Source: JAOUJD01 sp963726405
Lineage (GTDB): Bacteria > Pseudomonadota > Gammaproteobacteria > Burkholderiales > Burkholderiaceae_F
Assembly: GCA_963726405.1 (NCBI GenBank)
Contig: CAVSCF010000009.1
Location: forward strand, 26,760-90,759
Direction: 5' to 3'
Length of the DNA: 64,000 nucleotides
Position numbers and translations under genes: made by a program. The first letter of the stretch is position 1, and the number at the start of each line of letters is the position of its first letter. The notes under the pieces were generated by a model. That model was given only the letters and a program-made list of their open reading frames with translations. It was not told where the DNA came from and searched no databases. Below are positions 35,055-43,303 of this stretch, in pieces.

Positions 35055-35999
35055 ATGTTCTCGATCGTTGACGGCGTCTCGGTCATCGCCATCGTCATCC
35101 TCGTCGTCGCGATCACGTTCGTGATCAAGGCGATCAAGGTGGTGCCGCAGCAGAATGCCTGGGTCGTCGAGCGGCTCGGCAAGTTCCACGCGGCGCTGCA
35201 GCCGGGCCTGAACATCGTGGTCCCGTTCATCGACCGCGTGGCGTACAAGCACAGCTTGAAGGAGGTCCCGCTCGACACGCCGAGCCAGGTCTGCATCACC
35301 AAGGACAACACCCAGCTGCAGGTCGACGGCGTGCTGTACTTCCAGGTGACCGACCCGCAGCGCGCCTCGTACGGCGCCAGCAACTACATCCTGGCGATCA
35401 CCCAGCTCTCGCAGACGACATTGCGCTCGGTGATCGGCAAGCTGGAACTCGACCGCACCTTCGAGGAGCGCGAGTTCATCAACCACAGCGTCGTTTCCGC
35501 CATCGACGAGGCGGCGATGAACTGGGGCGTCAAGGTCCTGCGCTACGAGATCAAGGACATCACTCCGCCGAACGCCATCCTGCACGCGATGCAGCAGCAG
35601 ATCACCGCCGAGCGCGAGAAGCGCGCGCTGATCGCGTCGTCCGAAGGCCGCAAGCAGGAGCAGATCAACATCGCCACCGGCGAGCGCGAGGCGCAGATTG
35701 CCCGCTCGGAGGGCGAGAAGATGGCCCAGATCAACATCGCCCAGGGCGAGGCGGGCGCCGTGCTCGCCGTCGCGGAAGCGACGGCGCGCGCGATCCAGAT
35801 GGTGGCCGAAACCATCCGCCAGCCGGGCGGCATCGAGGCCGTCAACCTGCGCGTGGCCGATCGCTACGTCGACGCGTTCGGCAACCTCGCGAAGACGAAC
35901 AACACGCTGATCGTCCCCGCCAACCTCGCGGACGTGTCGAGCCTCATCGCGTCCGCGCTGACGGTCGTGAAGTCGCAGGGCGCGGCGCCGCGGGCGTGA
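35055..35999 (+). CDS. qmcA: SPFH/band 7 membrane protein (QmcA-like)
   Basis: A 314-residue stomatin-type protein: an N-terminal membrane helix (about 7-27), an SPFH domain (about 28-185, with WVVERLGKFHAALQPGLN and LRSVIGKLELDRTFEERE), and a coiled coil of Glu/Ala/Gln/Arg repeats (about 195-250), followed by a hydrophobic tail. In E. coli, QmcA and YbbK form such a pair and interact genetically with FtsH/HtpX membrane proteolysis. Likely oligomeric and inner-membrane bound. Confidence 0.9.
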   Translation: MFSIVDGVSVIAIVILVVAITFVIKAIKVVPQQNAWVVERLGKFHAALQPGLNIVVPFIDRVAYKHSLKEVPLDTPSQVCITKDNTQLQVDGVLYFQVTDPQRASYGASNYILAITQLSQTTLRSVIGKLELDRTFEEREFINHSVVSAIDEAAMNWGVKVLRYEIKDITPPNAILHAMQQQITAEREKRALIASSEGRKQEQINIATGEREAQIARSEGEKMAQINIAQGEAGAVLAVAEATARAIQMVAETIRQPGGIEAVNLRVADRYVDAFGNLAKTNNTLIVPANLADVSSLIASALTVVKSQGAAPRA

Positions 36000-36460
36000 T
36001 CCCCTCCGCGCGGGGCGCCTGCGCACGCGGCCGCGCTCTCCCGCTGCGGTAACCCGCGGTCGCCAAGCAGGTCTGCGCAGGCCGCGACGACGACGAGCAA
36101 GTCGATCGGCTTGCCGAGGTGACGCTGAGAACCGCTGCGCAACGCCGGTTTGCGGTGTCGCAATTCATGTTCGTTGAAGCGGTCCCCTCGGCAGCATTGG
36201 AACCGGATGCATGTCGAGCGCTTTCCGCGGCATCCAGCACTTGGCTGCCGCAGGAAGAATCGTACGATTCACGTCGCATCGTCATTTGAGAAACTACGTA
36301 ACCGAGTGGCGCGAGTTACGATAGGTCAAGCCCCGCCGATACTGAGCTGCGCGCACCGCGAACCGAGCGCCGTCCATGCGAATGCGGGCCGGCCACTTGC
36401 GGCCGCGCGCGATCCGATGCGCGTGTCGCGCGTGTCGAACCACCGAGAACAGGAACCATC
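36000..36460. other. gene-free stretch with a decayed receiver-domain fragment
   Basis: About 460 bp between qmcA and the phasin. The only protein-like trace is the receiver-domain remnant on the minus strand (36050-36163). The right part, from about 36260, is less G+C-rich and should contain the phasin promoter; no box is clear enough to call. Confidence 0.5.
36050..36163 (-). pseudogene. remnant of a response-regulator receiver domain C terminus
   Basis: On the minus strand this reads ALRSGSQRHLGKPIDLLVV, matching the alpha4-beta5 end of CheY-like receiver domains, where a conserved lysine and proline follow a (G/A)G-x(3)-HL pattern. The hybrid kinase at 37102-39345 has the parallel ALQSGFDFHLVKPAEP. 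Upstream, a different frame gives TASTNMNCDTANRR, in the place expected for the TAY-x(4)-D-x(2)-R segment, so at least one frameshift has occurred. No start or phosphoacceptor region remains. Confidence 0.45.
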
Positions 36461-37192
36461 ATGAAAGAGACGAACAACAACCCCGTTGCCAGCTACATCG
36501 AGGCGCAGATGGCGGGGACGGCCGGGATCGTGCAGGCGGCCATGCACGGCGTGCAGCGCGTGCAGGAGATCCTGATGCGGGCCATGCGGGAAGGCGCAGG
36601 CGGTCAGATGGCGCTCGCGCGCTCCATCTCCGGTGCGCGCGACGCCGCGGACATTTCCCGCGTCGGCGAAGCGCACGCCGGGCCCGCGGCGGAGCAGTTC
36701 ACGCGGTACCAGCAGGAGCTGATCGGCGCGGTCACCGAGATGAACACCGAAATGGTCCAGGCCAGTTATTCCATGATGGAACGGGTCAGCCAGGCGCTCG
36801 CCGCGCCGTCATCCGCGATGGGATTGCCAGCGGGTAGCCAGGCGGGCGGACCGATGGCGGCGTTCGAGGCCGGCATGCGGCAGTGGCAGGGCGCGATGGA
36901 GCAGCTGACGCAGGGCGTCCGCGGCCAGGCGTCCGACCAGGAGGGCGAGGACGACGAGGACGACGAAGAAGAGACGCCGAGGAGGTCGAGGAGCCAAAGC
37001 AGCGCCAGGCCCGCAAGGCGGTGGCCAAGCGCACGGGCCGGCGTTGAACGCCTGCCGCTGACCGTCCGTCTTTCCCCGCGCCGCGGACACCGCGGCGCGG
37101 CTCAGTCGGTCGTCCGCGATTCGTTGCGGTGCTGCAGCGCCTCGTCGATCATCCGCAGCACCTGGGTCGGTTCGGCCGGCTTGACGAGGTGA
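36461..37192 (+). CDS. phasin family protein, apparently frameshifted near its 3' end
   Basis: The first 170 residues look like a phasin, a surface protein of polyhydroxyalkanoate granules: amphipathic helices with ASYIEAQMAGTAGIVQAA, VQRVQEILMRAM and FTRYQQELIGAVTEMNTEMVQ, then an acidic run (EGEDDEDDEEE). After ETP at 36971-36978 the reading frame turns into an Arg/Ser-rich shadow that overlaps the convergent kinase gene. In the +2 frame the sequence continues EEVEEPKQRQARKAV and then a basic end with a TGA at 37045-37047, a normal phasin tail. A one-base loss next to 36978 (a G after CCG) would explain it. Either a true mutation or a sequencing error. The natural end is therefore probably 37047. 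Confidence 0.8.
   Translation: MKETNNNPVASYIEAQMAGTAGIVQAAMHGVQRVQEILMRAMREGAGGQMALARSISGARDAADISRVGEAHAGPAAEQFTRYQQELIGAVTEMNTEMVQASYSMMERVSQALAAPSSAMGLPAGSQAGGPMAAFEAGMRQWQGAMEQLTQGVRGQASDQEGEDDEDDEEETPRRSRSQSSARPARRWPSARAGVERLPLTVRLSPRRGHRGAAQSVVRDSLRCCSASSIIRSTWVGSAGLTR
37076..37100. terminator. perfect 11-bp hairpin between convergent genes
   Basis: CCGCGCCGCGG, a 3-base ACA loop and CCGCGGCGCGG form a perfect 11-bp stem between the corrected phasin end (37047) and the kinase stop (37102). There is no T-tract on the plus side. It probably serves as a bidirectional barrier or 3'-end stabiliser. Confidence 0.45.
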
Positions 37193-39345
37193 AAGTCGAA
37201 CCCTGATTGCAGCGCCCGCTCGCGATCGGAAGATTGGCCGTAGCCGGTGATCGCGATGATCACGCAGTGCGACGTTTCGGGCGACTTCCGCAGTTCTTCC
37301 GCCACCTGGTATCCATTGAGTGCGGGTAGCCCGATGTCGAGCAGCACGACATCGGGTTGGAAGGCCCGCGCGCGTTCGACCGCGGCGCGACCGTCGTACG
37401 CGATCTGGACTTCGTGAAATGGCTCGAGTATCCAGGCCAGTGCCTCGGCCGCGTCGTAGTTGTCGTCGACCACGAGCACCCTGCCGCGCGAACCGTGCAG
37501 GCGCGGCGGGGCGGTTTCCACCGGCGGCACGATGCGATCCGGCTGGCGCGGGCTGAGAGGCAGCCGCACGGTGAACGTGGCCCCACGCCCTCGACCCTCG
37601 CTGGTTGCGTGCACCTCGCCACCGTGCAGGCGCGTCAACTCGCGCACGAGCGTGAGACCGACGCCGAGGCCGCCGCTGGTGCGCTCCAGCGAGTCGTCGC
37701 CCTGCACGAACATGTCGAATACGCGATCGACCAGTTCCGTGGGGATGCCGGCCCCCTGGTCGTGCACGGTGAGGATGGCCTGGCCGTCGTCGTCCTTCAG
37801 CCAGACATTCACCTGCCCGCCCGTCGGACTGAACTTCACGGCATTTGAGAGAAGGTTGTCAACGACCTGCGTGAGCCGCACGAGGTCGCCGTCGACCCAG
37901 ACCGGTTCGGGCGGCTCGTCCCACACCAGCGACTGCTTGCGGTGCACCGCAATCGCTTCCGCGGCGTGCACACAGACCGAGACCACGGTGCGCAGGTCGA
38001 GCAGGATCGGATGCAGAACGATTCTTCCCTGCGTGATGCGCGAAACGTCGAGCAGGTCGTCGACCAGGCGGCTGAGGTGCATCACCTGGCGCGCGATGAT
38101 TTCGCGCGCCCGCGCAATGTTGCGCGGATCGGGCGGCTGCACGCGCAGGGTCTCGGCGGCGGTGCGGATCGGCGCCAGCGGGTTGCGCAATTCGTGCGCA
38201 AGCATGGCGAGGAAGGCGTCCTTGCGGCGGTCCTCGTGCTCGAGCGCGGTCAGCCGCTCGCGCGCCACCCCCTCGCTGTGCCGCAGGCTGCCCACGAGTT
38301 CCGCGACGCGTTGCGAGGCTTCCCGCATGCCGGCGTAGGCGTCGTCGAGTTCGCGAAACGTGAAGCGCCGGGCGGGAATCTGTTCGCCCGATGACAGCCG
38401 GTGCGCTTGTTCCGAGATCTCGACGAGTTCCCCGCGCACGCGCCGCGAGAACGTCACCACGCCGAGGATCGACAGCGCAAGCAGCACGACCCCGAGCGCG
38501 GCGAGGGCGTAGATCGAGTTGGCGAAAGTGGCGACATAGCCGCTGCGCGGGATGCCGATCGCCACCGTCCATCCGAATGGGAGCTGTTCCCACGCGGTGA
38601 GGATCGACTCGCCTTCGAGCGAACGCGAAGGCGCGGCACCGCGCGGAGCGCTGCGCAGAAGCTCCATGTAGTAATCCGGGACTTCGCGGCCGAAAGATCT
38701 TCCGGCGTTGCGGCTGCGTGCGACCAGTCGCGAGGAACGATCGAGGATCGCGGCAACGCCGCCGGCCCCGGTCTGCTGCTCGGTGAGCAGCCGCGACAGG
38801 CCCTCGTGATCGAGGCGTGCCGTGAGAACGCCGCGCAGGACGCCATCGACCTTCACCGGAACGGCGAGCGCGATGGAAGGTGCGCCATCGACGCTGTCGG
38901 GCACGATGTCCGAGATCGCCGGTTGGCCGGTAGTGACGACGCGTTCCTCGATCGGCCGTCGTGCAGCAGGGAGCGGACGACCGAACGGCACGAGCGCATT
39001 GACCGTCTGCTGGCCGGCGAGATCGAACAGCACGAGGTTCGTGAACTGCCGGCGGTCGTCCACGACGCGGGCGAGATAGGCGTGGAAGTCCGCGAGGCGA
39101 CCGGTGCGAAGCAGCGAGGACTCCGCGATGCGCTCCAGTTCACGGGTCGACCCCGCGATCTCGCGGTCGAGCGCGACGGCGAGCGTGTGCGCGGTGTGCT
39201 GCAGTTCGCGCTGAAGCTCCGACTGCTGCGCGGACCACAGCGCGTACAGCAGCGTCGCGGCGAACGCGAGAGTCGGCAGCACGATGGCCACCGGCAGTGC
39301 GGACAGGCGCGCGACGAGCGAGCGCGATCGGGGGGAGTGCGTCAT
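37102..39345 (-). CDS. hybrid sensor histidine kinase with C-terminal receiver domain
   Basis: A 747-residue membrane sensor. Order: membrane helix (about 17-38), periplasmic sensing region of double-Cache length (about 40-275), second helix (about 276-299), HAMP-like linker (300-355), coiled coil, HisKA with the phospho-accepting H384 in LAHELRNPLAPI, HATPase_c with VDNLLSNAVKFSPTGG and the G boxes DQGAGIP and GGLGVGLTLV, then a receiver domain with phosphoacceptor D670 (VVLLDIGLP) and K722. No cognate output regulator is adjacent, so signal and target are unknown. It is convergent to the phasin gene. Confidence 0.92.
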   Translation of the reverse strand: MTHSPRSRSLVARLSALPVAIVLPTLAFAATLLYALWSAQQSELQRELQHTAHTLAVALDREIAGSTRELERIAESSLLRTGRLADFHAYLARVVDDRRQFTNLVLFDLAGQQTVNALVPFGRPLPAARRPIEERVVTTGQPAISDIVPDSVDGAPSIALAVPVKVDGVLRGVLTARLDHEGLSRLLTEQQTGAGGVAAILDRSSRLVARSRNAGRSFGREVPDYYMELLRSAPRGAAPSRSLEGESILTAWEQLPFGWTVAIGIPRSGYVATFANSIYALAALGVVLLALSILGVVTFSRRVRGELVEISEQAHRLSSGEQIPARRFTFRELDDAYAGMREASQRVAELVGSLRHSEGVARERLTALEHEDRRKDAFLAMLAHELRNPLAPIRTAAETLRVQPPDPRNIARAREIIARQVMHLSRLVDDLLDVSRITQGRIVLHPILLDLRTVVSVCVHAAEAIAVHRKQSLVWDEPPEPVWVDGDLVRLTQVVDNLLSNAVKFSPTGGQVNVWLKDDDGQAILTVHDQGAGIPTELVDRVFDMFVQGDDSLERTSGGLGVGLTLVRELTRLHGGEVHATSEGRGRGATFTVRLPLSPRQPDRIVPPVETAPPRLHGSRGRVLVVDDNYDAAEALAWILEPFHEVQIAYDGRAAVERARAFQPDVVLLDIGLPALNGYQVAEELRKSPETSHCVIIAITGYGQSSDRERALQSGFDFHLVKPAEPTQVLRMIDEALQHRNESRTTD

Positions 39346-39496
39346 CGGGGGGGACGCCCGGCGGAAGCAGGGAGGCGAAGGAGAAGGTACGGGAGTGATC
39401 GATGGGCGTCAAACGCGCGCTGGGAAGCCGGCGAGAAGTCGGGCACGCCGCTCGCCCAATGGCGATCCGTTGCAATGATGGGTGCGAGGAGAGCAG

Positions 39497-39725
39497 ATGG
39501 ACGAGGTCGACCTCGCCGCCGGGTTGATGGAGATGGAAGCGGAACTCAAGCGTCGCGCGCGCGAGCGCGGGGGAACCGCCGAGGCTCTTGGAAACCTGCC
39601 GCGACCGCGATGAACCGCTCGAGGGACGCGTGCTCCGTGCGGCGGGATTCTGCGATCGCTACTGCCGCGATCGGTACGAACTCTCTGAGAGAGTTCGCCG
39701 GATCAAGGGTCAGTGCGGACGCTGA
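39497..39725 (+). pseudogene. frameshifted zinc-ribbon microprotein gene
   Basis: ATG at 39497 follows AGGAGAGC and starts MDEVDLAAGLMEMEAELKRR, but this frame stops at 39611-39613. One base on, the sequence continues CRDRDEPLEGRVL then FCDRYCRDRYELSERVRR and ends at 39723-39725. Together they make a 75-residue protein of the small family with an acidic DEVDLA N terminus and a C-x2-C ... FC-x2-x-C zinc ribbon. Two lesions are visible: the frameshift and Cys to Arg in the first CxxC (CRDR). It therefore reads as a decaying gene. The gap from 39346 to 39496 holds nothing else recognisable. Confidence 0.6.
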
Positions 39726-39734
39726 GGAAGCGAA

Positions 39735-39759
39735 GGGCCGCGTTCTGCGGACGCGGCCC
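39735..39759 (-). terminator. terminator-like hairpin after the Bug gene
   Basis: A perfect 9-bp stem GGGCCGCGT / ACGCGGCCC with a 7-base loop, lying 20 bp beyond the minus-strand stop at 39780 and followed on that strand by CTTCGCTTCC. It is a plausible Rho-independent terminator with a weak U-tract. Confidence 0.5.
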
Positions 39760-39779
39760 GGGCCCGCCTGGACGGACGG

Positions 39780-40754
39780 TCAGTCGGCGTAGACGCCGGC
39801 GGCCTTGATGACCGGGCCCCAGCGTTCGATCTCGGCCTTCAGGTGCGCCGCGAGCGCGGCGGGCGTGGCCTGCTCGGCCGTGTAGACGGTCGCCCCGAGT
39901 TCGGTCATGCGCTTGCGGAAATCGGGCTCGGTGAGCGCCTGCTGCAGCGCCCCCGCCAGTTTGTCGATCACCGCCTTGGGCGTGCCCTTGGGCGCATAGA
40001 CGCCGTGCCACACACCCACCTGGAATCCCTTGAGCCCGCTCTCGTCGAGCGTGCGCAGGTTCGGCAGCGTAGGCACCCTGGCCTTGCTCGTCACGCCGTA
40101 CGCCTTCACGGTCCCCGCGTTGATGTGCTGCGTCGTGTTCGTCGTCTGGTCGCAGAGGAAGTCGACCTGCTTGCCGAGGACCGCATTGAGTGCATCGGCC
40201 GTGCCCTTGAAGGGAACGGTCGTGACCTCGGCCTGCATCGCGCTCTGCAGCAGCAAGCCGCACAGGTGCGACGCCGAGCCGATGCCGGCGTTCGCGAGGT
40301 TCAGCTTGGCCTTGTTCGCCTTTACGTAGGCGACGAACTCGTTGAGGTCCTTTGCGGGAAAGTCGGAACGGGCAATGAGGGTCATCGGCGTGTCGACCAC
40401 CATCCCGACCATTTCGAAATCGGTCTGCGGGTTGTAGGCGAGCTTGCGGTACAGCGCCGGCGCGGTCGACATCCCGATGTGGTGGAGCAGGAGGGTGTAG
40501 CCGTCGGGAGCGGCGTTCTTCAGGCGCGTACTCGCGATGGTGCCTCCGGCGCCCGCGGTGTTTTCGACGACGACCGATTGTCCGAGTGACTTGCTCATGC
40601 CCTGCGCGAGGGAACGTGCAACGGTATCGGTCGGCCCGCCGGCGGTGAACGGCACGATGATCGTGACGGGCTTCGATGGAAAGGCCTGGGCCGATGCGGA
40701 GGACGCGGCGGCCGTGCACAGCAGTGCCGCCGCGAGGCGCAGGATCTTTTTCAT
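39780..40754 (-). CDS. Bug/TctC-family periplasmic solute-binding protein
   Basis: A 324-residue exported binding protein of the Bug family, which captures carboxylates for tripartite tricarboxylate (TctABC) transport and is greatly expanded in Burkholderiales. A signal peptide (cleaved after ASSASA, before QAFP) precedes FPSKPVTIIVPFTAGGPTD, the family's conserved start with the ligand-binding loop, and the AAPDGYTLLL and VPFKGTADALNAVLG motifs. No tctA or tctB is nearby. The start is set by AAGGAGACTGCC in front of the ATG. The ligand cannot be predicted. Confidence 0.94.
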   Translation of the reverse strand: MKKILRLAAALLCTAAASSASAQAFPSKPVTIIVPFTAGGPTDTVARSLAQGMSKSLGQSVVVENTAGAGGTIASTRLKNAAPDGYTLLLHHIGMSTAPALYRKLAYNPQTDFEMVGMVVDTPMTLIARSDFPAKDLNEFVAYVKANKAKLNLANAGIGSASHLCGLLLQSAMQAEVTTVPFKGTADALNAVLGKQVDFLCDQTTNTTQHINAGTVKAYGVTSKARVPTLPNLRTLDESGLKGFQVGVWHGVYAPKGTPKAVIDKLAGALQQALTEPDFRKRMTELGATVYTAEQATPAALAAHLKAEIERWGPVIKAAGVYAD

Positions 40755-40894
40755 GGCAGTCTCCTTCTTGGTTCTTTCGTTATGTAATGGCGCGGCGAGC
40801 GCCGGTCGCCTTGCAGGCACACGCACGCAATCATGCGCGCGGGGAGCGTAACAGCGCGATGTTCGCAACGCGACAGGAAACGGCCCGCAACGAC

Positions 40895-42166
40895 TCAGGG
40901 TTTTGCCGATGTCCGGGTGCCGACGAGGAAGCTCGCAAGCGCCCCCAGCGCGGCCGCACCGGCCATCACGAGGATCGCCTGGTTCCAGGCCGTGGCGATG
41001 TCGCCTGCGGCACGCCCGCGGTCCAGAACCCAACCGACGAGCGGCTGCAGGATGCCGGTGCCCAGGAAGATGCCGACGTTGACGACGGCGGTGGCGATCC
41101 CCGCGAACTCCACCGGGTTCGCCTCCTTGGCAATGGTCCAGGAAAGGGTGAAGCCCGGGATGAGCAGCCCCATCAGCAGAAACCAGCCCAGTGTTGCCGC
41201 CAGGGGCCAGTCGGCGTGCAGCACCCATGGCGACCACGAGAGCACGTAGAGCAGGACGAATGCGCGCATCACCCCGCGCCGGCTCTGCAGTCGATCGGAG
41301 ATCACGCCGATGAGCAGCGATCCGATGGCCACGCCGAGCAGCAGCATGCTCGTGTGTTGCGCCGCGTCCACCCGGGTCATTCCGCGCGTCTGCTGCAGGT
41401 ACGGCACGGCCCACAGCCCCGCGAAGGTCAGGTAACTCCCTCCAACGCCCATGTTGACGACGAACGCCGGCCACGTGGCGCGATTCGCGAGCACGCGCAG
41501 CACGGCATGCATCCACGGCACTCGGGCGGTGGAGGGCGCGGCCGGGTTCACGGCGGGCAGGCCGGCGTCCTCGGGACGGTCGCGCACACGCCACCAGCTT
41601 GCAAGCGCGAGCAGCGCGGACAGGGCGGCGAGGCCGACGAACACCGACCGCCACGACGCCTGGGTCACCAGCCACGCGAGTGGGGCCCCGGCGATGACCG
41701 CGCCGAGGTTGCCGGCGAACATCGTCATCCCCGCGAGCGTCGCGAAACGGTTCGCGGGGAACCAGACCGCCGACACTTTCAGGATCGAGATGAAGGCGAC
41801 GGACACGCCGATGCCGACGAGCGTCCGACCCACGGCCGCGATCTCCCAGGCGGGCGCGAGAGCGAAGAGCAGCGAACCGACGGCGGCGACGGCCGAGCCG
41901 CCTGCGAGCAGCTTGCGCGGGCCGAGCGTGTCCGCGAGCACGCCGACCGGGATCTGCAGCACGGTGTACACATAGAAGTACGTCGCCGCGAGCGTGCCGA
42001 GGACGGCGCCGCTGATCGCGAACGCCTGCGTCAGTTCGCCGGCGATGGCGGCGGGGGCCGTACGGTGGAAGAACGAGAGCACGAAGCTCGCGAGCGCCAG
42101 TGCGAACACGATGCGGCGCGTGCTCGCGAGCGCGGTGCTGCGGGGCAAAGCGGAACCCGACGGCAT
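40895..42166 (-). CDS. major facilitator superfamily permease
   Basis: A 423-residue inner-membrane protein with about 12 hydrophobic helices. MFS marks: the loop 2-3 motif GVLADTLGPRKLLAGG, and helix 4-5 features around GRTLVGIGVSVAFISILK. The N-terminal FFHRTAPAAIAGELTQAF helix with a conserved FHR resembles sugar-phosphate/organic-anion (ACS-like) transporters. It is adjacent to, and in the same direction as, the Bug gene (140 bp upstream of it), so a shared role in organic-acid uptake is possible but unproven. Confidence 0.88.
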   Translation of the reverse strand: MPSGSALPRSTALASTRRIVFALALASFVLSFFHRTAPAAIAGELTQAFAISGAVLGTLAATYFYVYTVLQIPVGVLADTLGPRKLLAGGSAVAAVGSLLFALAPAWEIAAVGRTLVGIGVSVAFISILKVSAVWFPANRFATLAGMTMFAGNLGAVIAGAPLAWLVTQASWRSVFVGLAALSALLALASWWRVRDRPEDAGLPAVNPAAPSTARVPWMHAVLRVLANRATWPAFVVNMGVGGSYLTFAGLWAVPYLQQTRGMTRVDAAQHTSMLLLGVAIGSLLIGVISDRLQSRRGVMRAFVLLYVLSWSPWVLHADWPLAATLGWFLLMGLLIPGFTLSWTIAKEANPVEFAGIATAVVNVGIFLGTGILQPLVGWVLDRGRAAGDIATAWNQAILVMAGAAALGALASFLVGTRTSAKP

Positions 42167-42292
42167 CTGTGGTCCTGGTCGAGAGCGAAGCTTACGCGGC
42201 GGACGCGGAACGACCCGCGCTGTTCATGGGTCAGAATCAGGGTATGCCGCTTGCCGCACGTCCCGTCCCACCCCGCCGCTTCGGAGTATCCG

Positions 42293-42472
42293 ATGAACAA
42301 GGATCGGGTCAAAGGTCGCGTGAACCAGGCGACCGGCAAGGTGAAGGAAGAAGCCGCCAAGGCCATGGACGACACGTCGCTGACCATCAAGGGCAAGGCC
42401 GAGAACGCCGGCGGCAAGACGCAGGCCACCCTGGGCGACGTCAAGAACGACATGAAGAAGTCGTCGCGCTGA
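42293..42472 (+). CDS. CsbD family stress protein
   Basis: A 59-residue hydrophilic protein with the CsbD pattern: MNKDRVKGRVNQATGKVKEE followed by a Lys/Gly/Ala-rich second half with GKTQATLGDVKND. CsbD-like proteins accumulate under general stress; the biochemical role is unknown. ATG at 42293 follows CGGAGTATCC. It ends 2 bp before the CAP-domain gene, so the two are probably co-expressed. Confidence 0.9.
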   Translation: MNKDRVKGRVNQATGKVKEEAAKAMDDTSLTIKGKAENAGGKTQATLGDVKNDMKKSSR

Positions 42473-42474
42473 GC

Positions 42475-43272
42475 ATGCCGCAGACGGCCACGGCGCCGTT
42501 CGGCGCCGGGGCCTTCTTTTCGTCCGTCGTTCGCGTCGCCCTTCGCGGACTGCTGCTCGCAACCCTGCAGGTCCACGGCGCCGAGGCGGCGCCTGTCACC
42601 CGTGGTGAGCCGCGCGCCGACCCGGCCAGGGTCGTGGCACTCGTCGCCCAGCGGACCAGCAACTTCCGCGCTGCCAACAAGCTCGCGGCGCTGCAGGTCA
42701 ACGGCACGCTGGCCGACGCGGCGCAGCGCTTTGCCGAGTACATGGCGAGCACCGAGCAGTACGGGCACGAGGCCGATGGCCGGCAACCCGCCGACCGGGC
42801 GCTTGCGCACGGCTACGAGTACTGCATCGTCGCGGAGAACATTGCCTACCAGTTCAGCTCGCGGGGGTTCGCCAGCGAGGAACTCGCCGAGCGCCTGGTC
42901 GAAGCCTGGGAACAGTCCCCGGAGCACCGTCGCAACATGCTGCTGCCCGGCGCGGTCGATATCGGGGTGGGTGTCGCGCGCAGCGACCGCACCCAGCGGT
43001 ATTACGCCGTCCAGATGTTCGGCCGTCCGAAGAGCGCCGCGACCCAATTCGCGATCGCCAACAGGTCGGATGCGGCCATTCGCTACGAAGTCGACCAGCA
43101 GGCGTACACGCTGCCACCGCGCGTCACGCGCACCCATCAGGGGTGTTTCAGCGGCTCCTTGAAGGTGGTGTGGCCCGACGGGCCGCCCGGCCCGGGGCTC
43201 CAGCCGCACGACGGCGCCCGCTATACCGTGGAGCGCGACGAGTCGGGGCAGTTGCGGCTGCAGACGAACTGA
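42475..43272 (+). CDS. exported CAP-domain (SCP/PR1-like) protein
   Basis: A 265-residue protein with an N-terminal hydrophobic export signal (about 15-38, ending GAEAA) and a CAP domain (about 50-185). Family landmarks are present: RAANKLAALQVNGTLADAAQ, the YGHEADGRQPADRA region with a conserved His, a central AENIAY, WEQSPEHRRNML with a second His, and VDIGVGVARS. Bacterial CAP proteins are secreted or periplasmic and mostly uncharacterised. A C-terminal extension (about 190-265) has no recognised motif. It follows csbD by 2 bp. Confidence 0.87.
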   Translation: MPQTATAPFGAGAFFSSVVRVALRGLLLATLQVHGAEAAPVTRGEPRADPARVVALVAQRTSNFRAANKLAALQVNGTLADAAQRFAEYMASTEQYGHEADGRQPADRALAHGYEYCIVAENIAYQFSSRGFASEELAERLVEAWEQSPEHRRNMLLPGAVDIGVGVARSDRTQRYYAVQMFGRPKSAATQFAIANRSDAAIRYEVDQQAYTLPPRVTRTHQGCFSGSLKVVWPDGPPGPGLQPHDGARYTVERDESGQLRLQTN

Positions 43273-43303
43273 CCGGCTCGCCTGGCAGGATGCATCCCGC
43301 GTC

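Noticed and set aside
32106..36026. 1306-codon frame antisense to ppsA, nfeD and qmcA
   Set aside because: Covers three firmly identified genes; repetitive Asp/His/Arg/Leu shadow typical of G+C-rich DNA.
36000..36030. CCCC...GGGG hairpin directly after qmcA as terminator
   Set aside because: Short stem in very G+C-rich sequence without a T-tract; chance occurrence is likely.
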